A stretch of 13,570 nucleotides of DNA, from contig JASEHA010000032.1 of assembly GCA_030018795.1 (NCBI GenBank), positions 1 to 13,570 on the forward strand. The letters run 5' to 3'. Origin of the DNA: a bacterium (GTDB lineage Bacteria > UBA9089 > CG2-30-40-21). This document shows positions 12,101-13,570 of the stretch, in pieces. How positions within the stretch are numbered: the first letter of the stretch is position 1; the number at the start of each line of letters is the position of its first letter. Position numbers and translations under genes: made by a program. Under the pieces are notes generated by a model. The model was not told where the DNA came from, made no database searches, and worked only from the letters and a program-made list of their open reading frames with translations.

Positions 12101-13570
12101 CACTTAGTGATTGGAATACAGTTAATTGGGCAGATGGGGCACACAGCCTCAGATTGCGTTGTGCAGATAGTCTTGGCAATATGGGTGAAACAGAGGCAAG
12201 GCTGGTGATTGTGGACAATACAGCACCAGTTGGCAGTGTCTCGGCTGCGGCATACACAAATACCAATACCGTAATCTTGAGCTTAAGCTATCATGATGCC
12301 ACCAGTCAGGTGGTATCAGCCAACTACAGCGATAATGGCAGTGTCTGGACAGGGTGGGGGACACCAACAGCCACATACAGCCTGACACTTGGCAGTACAG
12401 GCCACAGGATAATATATTATGCCATACAGGATACAGCTGGCAATGTATCAACACTTACCACAACCATTCTCTATGACGGCACACTGCCGCAAGGGACAAT
12501 AACGATAAATAGTGGGGCAGCATATACCAGTTCACGTTTTGTAACCCTGAGATTGGAATACAGCGATGATACTTCAGGTGTTGCCTCTGTCAGGTACAGC
12601 AATGATGGCACATTTACCTCTGCCTGGGAGATGGCAAATGTGGTCAAGCAATGGGAGCTTAGCAGTGGTGATGGTGTAAAAACCGTGTCCTATCAGGTAA
12701 AGGATAATGCCGGGAATGTGTATACAGCCAATGATACCATTGTGCTTGATACCACGCCTTGTGCAACACTGACAGTTAGCTCGCCAATTAGCGGGACAAC
12801 ATATCGTGGCAGCATCACCCTGACTGCAATAGCACAGGATACAAACGCTGTTGACAGGGTTGAGTTCTATGTAGATGGTGTGTTGTCCACGCAAGGTTCA
12901 GGCAGTGTGTTTAATGCTACCTGGGCAACAACAGCCGCAAATGATGGTGCACACAGCGTATACTTTAAGGCAATAGATGCTGCTGGCAATGGGACAAGCA
13001 GCCAGATGATAAGCATTATTGTTGACAACACCATTCCAGAAAGCGTGGGAATAATCCGTCCGCAGCATGGCGCGCATGTTAGCGGGACATTCAGCATAGA
13101 GGCAGTGGCAGCAGATGCTATCAACGTTGCTCGAGTAGAATTCTATGATGGTGCGACATTGATAGGGAGCAGGACGAGCTCTCCATGGGCAATAGCTGTA
13201 AACTCAACCACCTTAAGTGAGGGCAGTCATACCCTGTCTGCCAGATGTATAGATGGTGCTGGAAATAGCCTTGATTCAGAGGGGTTGAGTATCGAGGTGG
13301 ACAATACTCAGCCAGCTGGCAGTATCACTGCAGCCTCACTTATCAGGGGTGTAGCGACAGTAAGCTACAACACAAGCCATGCAGATATTGAAAGGGTAGT
13401 GTTTGAATATGGCTCAAGTGCTGGCACATACACCATAGGTGTGGACACAACCTCACCATTTAATGTTTCGTGGAATACGAGTAATATGATTGACGGGACA
13501 TATACAGTCCAGGCCACAGCTATTGATGAAGTGGGACTAAGCTATGCGACAGGCAGCACGAGTGTGGTGG
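1..13570 (+). CDS. Giant multi-module bacterial Ig-like repeat protein, internal fragment (both ends missing)
   Basis: Frame 1 reads through the entire window without a stop, giving 4,523 complete codons plus one base. No start, ribosome binding site, signal peptide, membrane segment or anchor is visible, because both ends lie outside. The translation is about 49 tandem modules of 85-105 residues. The standard module runs: xGTITINxGAxYT, a strand ending L-x-Y, SGVxxVRYSNDG, two tryptophans spaced W..W, GDGxKTVYYQ, the D-x-AGN motif, then DTIILDTTxP into the next module. This matches bacterial Ig-like domains in general, and several modules resemble Big_7 (VEFYVDG, DGAHS, DAAGN). Thr, Ser, Gly, Ala, Asp and Asn dominate and Lys is scarce. 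There are no GGxGxD nonapeptides, so it is not an RTX protein, and no catalytic domain is recognisable. A secreted or surface spacer or adhesin role is inferred from the architecture. Two of its parts are identical (5602-8536 and 10636-13570). The gene call is very secure; the function is not. Confidence 0.95.
172..465 (+). other. Class C Ig-like module 1
   Basis: Residues 58-155. The class signature is a IxYPxE / SPA-type opening, NITFTG, then IIGTPSISIDGG, a W-containing loop, DGLHTIMIRAID, and a DNTAP linker. The same class recurs at 6073, 8551, 9409 and 11107. The usual AGN is replaced by SGM here. It opens the older six-module super-repeat. Confidence 0.75.
466..765 (+). other. Class D Ig-like module 1
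   Basis: Residues 156-255. This class occurs only twice in the window (here and 9691-9996). It carries ITATPDP, a strand with S-E-R-L, TVSVTQAGT, WTGTYSV and ATATDRA, followed by GNAGT and a DTIMP linker. The opening resembles Ig-like modules of proteins that list the effect of stresses on a strand (TATPxPA...V.L). The fold assignment rests on length and pattern only. Confidence 0.7.
766..1323 (+). other. Two standard W..W Ig-like modules
   Basis: Residues 256-441. The first module (766-1041) has IGTITINNG, RNSDESW, KPWQLSSG and DSSGN. The second (1042-1323) has SNDGTNWT, YTNWSLGGSDGTKWVYVKV and DKAGN, then DSIILDTQGP. The second matches the module at 10264-10536 better than any other, which supports the shared super-repeat. 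Confidence 0.75.
1324..1914 (+). other. E-F module pair 1
   Basis: Residues 442-638. The E module (1324-1617) starts with a Cys (codon 443), then VNEDDLYTNDGTVTL, AYDPFSGV, SLSNDGTTWSA and GGTTTNGERR. Its D-x-AGN site reads DGAGI. The F module (1618-1914) has RYGTDGTTW, W..W and a second Cys in DACGN (codon 621). E is always followed by F in the window (three of three). F1 carries an extra Cys at codon 615 that the other F modules lack. Confidence 0.75.
1915..5502 (+). other. Array of thirteen standard W..W Ig-like modules
   Basis: Residues 639-1834. Module starts are near 1915, 2185, 2464, 2779, 3046, 3316, 3592, 3856, 4138, 4402, 4669, 4936 and 5227. Each is 264-315 bp. The pattern is GTITINxGAxY, then S-G-V, VRY/VRF, G-x-W-x-x-W, GDGxKTVYYQ, D-x-AGN, and DTIILDTT-P. 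The array is uniform in design, but no two modules are close copies. Variants include lost AGN motifs (DVLEH near 2401, KNNNG near 4609, DYKGD near 5446) and two decayed linkers: DTTAA at 3841-3855, and no recognisable D-x-x-P near 4393-4404. The PFGS opening recurs at 2182, 3043 and 4666 after linkers ending in P, and in reduced form at 3853, which hints at a two- or three-module periodicity. Confidence 0.8.
5503..6072 (+). other. E-F module pair 2
   Basis: Residues 1835-2024. The E module (5503-5799) starts with Cys (codon 1836), then VNEDDLYTNNGTVTL, AYDPLSGV, SLSNDGASWSAW, GGTTTNGYR and DNAGN. The F module (5800-6072) has RYGTDGTNWADWE and Cys in DRCGN (codon 2006), then a DTSVP linker. 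The exact long repeat begins inside the E module at 5602, just after the SGVGS codons. The first third of E2 is nearer to E1 (shared AYDP-x-SGV) than to E3. Confidence 0.78.
6073..6360 (+). other. Class C Ig-like module 2
   Basis: Residues 2025-2120. It opens with ITVNSPAASAVVKGTVAITF, then IVGTPSIQIDGG, SQWAAS, GTYTWNT, SHVFVIRAQDAAGNVG and a weak linker GNASTP. The SPA...V.G opening is typical of Big_7-like bacterial Ig modules. It lies within the exact repeat (partner 11107-11394). Confidence 0.72.
6361..6669 (+). other. Class G Ig-like module
   Basis: Residues 2121-2223. It opens with VTIVTPLPEARVTGSVTVKA, then a Cys-containing strand RCEFEV, a long loop with DSLGSDGW, GTWRTTSF, DGTYTLKVYAYD and a DNTVP linker. 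AGN is replaced by NGE. The nearest relative outside the exact copy is the module at 8851-9132. Confidence 0.68.
6670..6939 (+). other. Class H Ig-like module 1
   Basis: Residues 2224-2313. The class signature is VIFEYGSSAGTYTIGVDT, TPFNTSWNT, NMVDGTYTVIATAID, VGL and a DNTAP linker. It recurs at 8281, 9133, 11704 and 13315. This is the best conserved of the diverged classes in the window, and even the DNA around GTYTIGVDT stays close between members. Confidence 0.75.
6940..7194 (+). other. Class I (Big_7-like) module
   Basis: Residues 2314-2398, the shortest module. It carries IRGTVSITSQWAD, IEMRVDGGTWTAL, WADGAHSLRLRCADSLGN and a DNTAP linker. The order 'G-T-V-x-I, x-VDG, DGAHSL, A-D-x-x-GN' is the usual Big_7-type layout. 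Confidence 0.7.
7195..7725 (+). other. Two standard W..W Ig-like modules within the exact repeat
   Basis: Residues 2399-2575. The first (7195-7455) has LSLSYHDA, NYSDNGSVWTGW and QDTAGNVS. The second (7456-7725) has GTITINSGAAYTSS, SGVASVRYSNDG, KQWELSSGDGVKTVSYQVKD and NAGN, then a DTTPC linker with Pro-Cys in place of x-Pro. They are of the same type as the 1915-5502 array. Confidence 0.75.
7726..8280 (+). other. Two Big_7-like Ig modules in tandem
   Basis: Residues 2576-2760. The first has VSSPISGTTYRGSITLTA, DRVEFYVDGVLS, ATWATT, NDGAHSVYFKAIDAAGN and DNTIP. The second has IIRPQHGAHVSGTFSIEA, ARVEFYDGATLIG, SPWAIAVNSTTL, EGSHTLSARCIDGAGN and DNTQP. V-E-F-Y-x-D-G with a preceding 'G-T/S-I-x-x-x-A' and a closing 'D-G-x-H-x-x-x-x-x-A-x-D-x-x-GN' is the recognisable Big_7-type layout, and these are the clearest family matches in the window. 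Confidence 0.78.
8281..8550 (+). other. Class H Ig-like module 2
   Basis: Residues 2761-2850. It has VVFEYGSSAGTYTIGVDT, SPFNVSWNTSNMIDGTYTV, ATAIDEVGLSYATGSTS and a DNTAP linker. The exact repeat is visible up to 8536, because the partner copy is cut by the window end in this module. Confidence 0.75.
8551..8850 (+). other. Class C Ig-like module 3
   Basis: Residues 2851-2950. It has FSSPAGSSVVQGMVNITFSG, IGTPTIIIAG (IDGG replaced by IAGN), GTYTWDTG, GVYLVQIKAVDTAGNVGYS, and a linker with no Pro (NNANEA, 8833-8850). Together with the H module before it, it forms an H-C pair repeated at 9133-9690. Confidence 0.7.
8851..9132 (+). other. Class G-like Ig module
   Basis: Residues 2951-3044. It opens with LIVPAASSRICGTIIVEAVA, then VVFAYEYPADTWTTIGTDT, WTATWTT, SGTYNVRAVSYN and a DNEAP linker. 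It is distantly similar to 6361-6669. The AGN position reads NVSGS. Confidence 0.65.
9133..9408 (+). other. Class H Ig-like module 3
   Basis: Residues 3045-3136. It has VVFEYSSGAGTYTIGVDT, SPFTMNWNTSNMADGTYTV, ATAIDLVGLSS and a DNTAP linker. It is very close to the H module at 8281-8550 in its central strands, while the first 30 residues are unrelated in detail. Confidence 0.75.
9409..9690 (+). other. Class C Ig-like module 4
   Basis: Residues 3137-3230. It has DYPAEWALIKGAAVSIRFSG, IVGTPCVSIDGGTW, SQWSSNMGTYSV, GEHTVRIKGTDTAGNVGYS and a DATAP linker. It opens the second copy of the older six-module super-repeat. Confidence 0.72.
9691..9996 (+). other. Class D Ig-like module 2
   Basis: Residues 3231-3332. 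It has ITATPSPASGSSIVRITVAA, LLAAPTVSVLQAGT, WTGTYTVIQGYDG, TGTDRA, GGNVGT and a DTASP linker. It is the positional partner of the D module at 466-765. Confidence 0.72.
9997..10536 (+). other. Two standard W..W Ig-like modules
   Basis: Residues 3333-3512. The first (9997-10263) has TGTLSINSGNTYTTS, IRYRNSGGEWTPWE and KDNAGNVAT. The second (10264-10536) has SNNGVTWTSI, YNNWILEGSDGTKWVYFK, a lost AGN (DASGL) and DSIILDRQGP. They match 766-1041 and 1042-1323 in order. These are the last modules before the duplicated block starts again. Confidence 0.75.
10537..11106 (+). other. E-F module pair 3, with a hybrid E module
   Basis: Residues 3513-3702. Cys at codon 3514 opens E and Cys at codon 3684 sits in DRCGN of F. 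Bases 10537-10635 of E are distinct from E2 (19 differences in 99, with AGDEMSGV in place of AYDPLSGV). From 10636 onward the sequence is identical to E2. The switch lies just after a short tract shared by both (10621-10634). The E3 module therefore looks like a hybrid of two parent E modules. Confidence 0.8.
10636..13570 (+). repeat. Long exact direct repeat, copy B (truncated by window end)
   Basis: This is the second copy of 5602-8536, with no mismatch seen over 2,935 bp, third codon positions included. Other modules of the same class elsewhere in the gene are heavily diverged, so this copy is very recent, has been homogenised by gene conversion, or is an assembly artefact. If the event was a simple tandem duplication of the 5,034-bp unit, identity should continue to a point equivalent to 15669, about 2.1 kb past the window end. 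Confidence 0.96.
11107..13570 (+). other. Duplicated module block C-G-H-I-standard-standard-Big_7-Big_7-H(partial)
   Basis: Residues 3703-4523. This is a module-for-module copy of 6073-8536. Starts are near 11107 (C), 11395 (G), 11704 (H), 11974 (I), 12229 and 12490 (standard), 12760 and 13039 (Big_7-like) and 13315 (H, cut by the window end). Nothing distinguishes these modules from the first copy, so properties noted there apply here. Confidence 0.88.

Noticed and set aside
5602..13570. A mobile element as the cause of the long repeat
   Set aside because: No transposase, integrase, terminal inverted repeats or target duplication. The repeat is made wholly of the host gene's own modules, and its edge is inside a homologous module.
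1..13570. CRISPR array or tandem DNA satellite
   Set aside because: The periodicity is about 270-300 bp at protein level, with coding constraint and diverged DNA. There are no short identical direct repeats with regular spacers.
1..13570. High frequency of the hexamer gggaca on the forward strand, as a possible recombination or uptake signal
   Set aside because: Nearly all the occurrences I looked at are in frame and encode the very common Gly-Thr dipeptide. GGC ACA and GGA ACA are also frequent there, so protein composition plus a preference for ACA explains it.
1..13570. RTX-type calcium-binding repeats or cadherin domains
   Set aside because: There are no GGxGxDxxx nonapeptides. The D-x-AGN motif fits ordinary bacterial Ig-like modules, and no cadherin LDRE / DxNDN signatures are seen.

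Overview
The whole window lies inside one gene. Forward frame 1 is open from the first base to the last: I translated it codon by codon and found no stop in 4,523 codons. Neither the start nor the stop codon is in the window, so an ORF search that needs both ends would miss it. The product is an internal piece of a giant protein made of about 49 tandem beta-sandwich modules of bacterial immunoglobulin-like (Big / Big_7-like) type. Each module is about 85-105 residues and they are joined by short D-[TN]-x-x-P linkers. Such proteins are normally secreted or displayed on the cell surface, as adhesins, stalk-like spacers or matrix components. The parts that would prove this (signal peptide, anchor, sorting domain) are outside the window, so that role is inferred.

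Organism: a prokaryote is likely, because a 13.5-kb intron-free frame of bacterial Ig-like repeats is typical of large bacterial surface proteins. By eye the GC content is in the 40s percent, and arginine is often AGG and threonine often ACA. These traits do not identify a phylum, and I name no species.

Layout, with module classes named here by their own signatures: 1-171 partial standard module; 172-465 class C; 466-765 class D; 766-1323 two standard W..W modules; 1324-1914 E-F pair 1; 1915-5502 thirteen standard modules; 5503-6072 E-F pair 2; 6073-6360 C; 6361-6669 G; 6670-6939 H; 6940-7194 I (Big_7-like); 7195-7725 two standard; 7726-8280 two Big_7-like; 8281-8550 H; 8551-8850 C; 8851-9132 G-like; 9133-9408 H; 9409-9690 C; 9691-9996 D; 9997-10536 two standard; 10537-11106 E-F pair 3; 11107-13570 C, G, H, I, two standard, two Big_7-like and a partial H.

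Repeat layers of different ages are stacked in the gene. The single modules are the oldest and most diverged. A six-module block C-D-standard-standard-E-F occurs at 172-1914 and again at 9409-11106, clearly related but diverged. The newest layer is an apparently perfect direct repeat: 5602-8536 equals 10636-13570, offset 5,034 bp, which is exactly 1,678 codons or 18 modules. It is still running when the window ends. Its left edge falls inside an E module and the frame is kept, as expected from unequal crossing-over between two E modules, though an assembly error must be excluded. I see no other gene, RNA gene, mobile element, CRISPR array, promoter or terminator.
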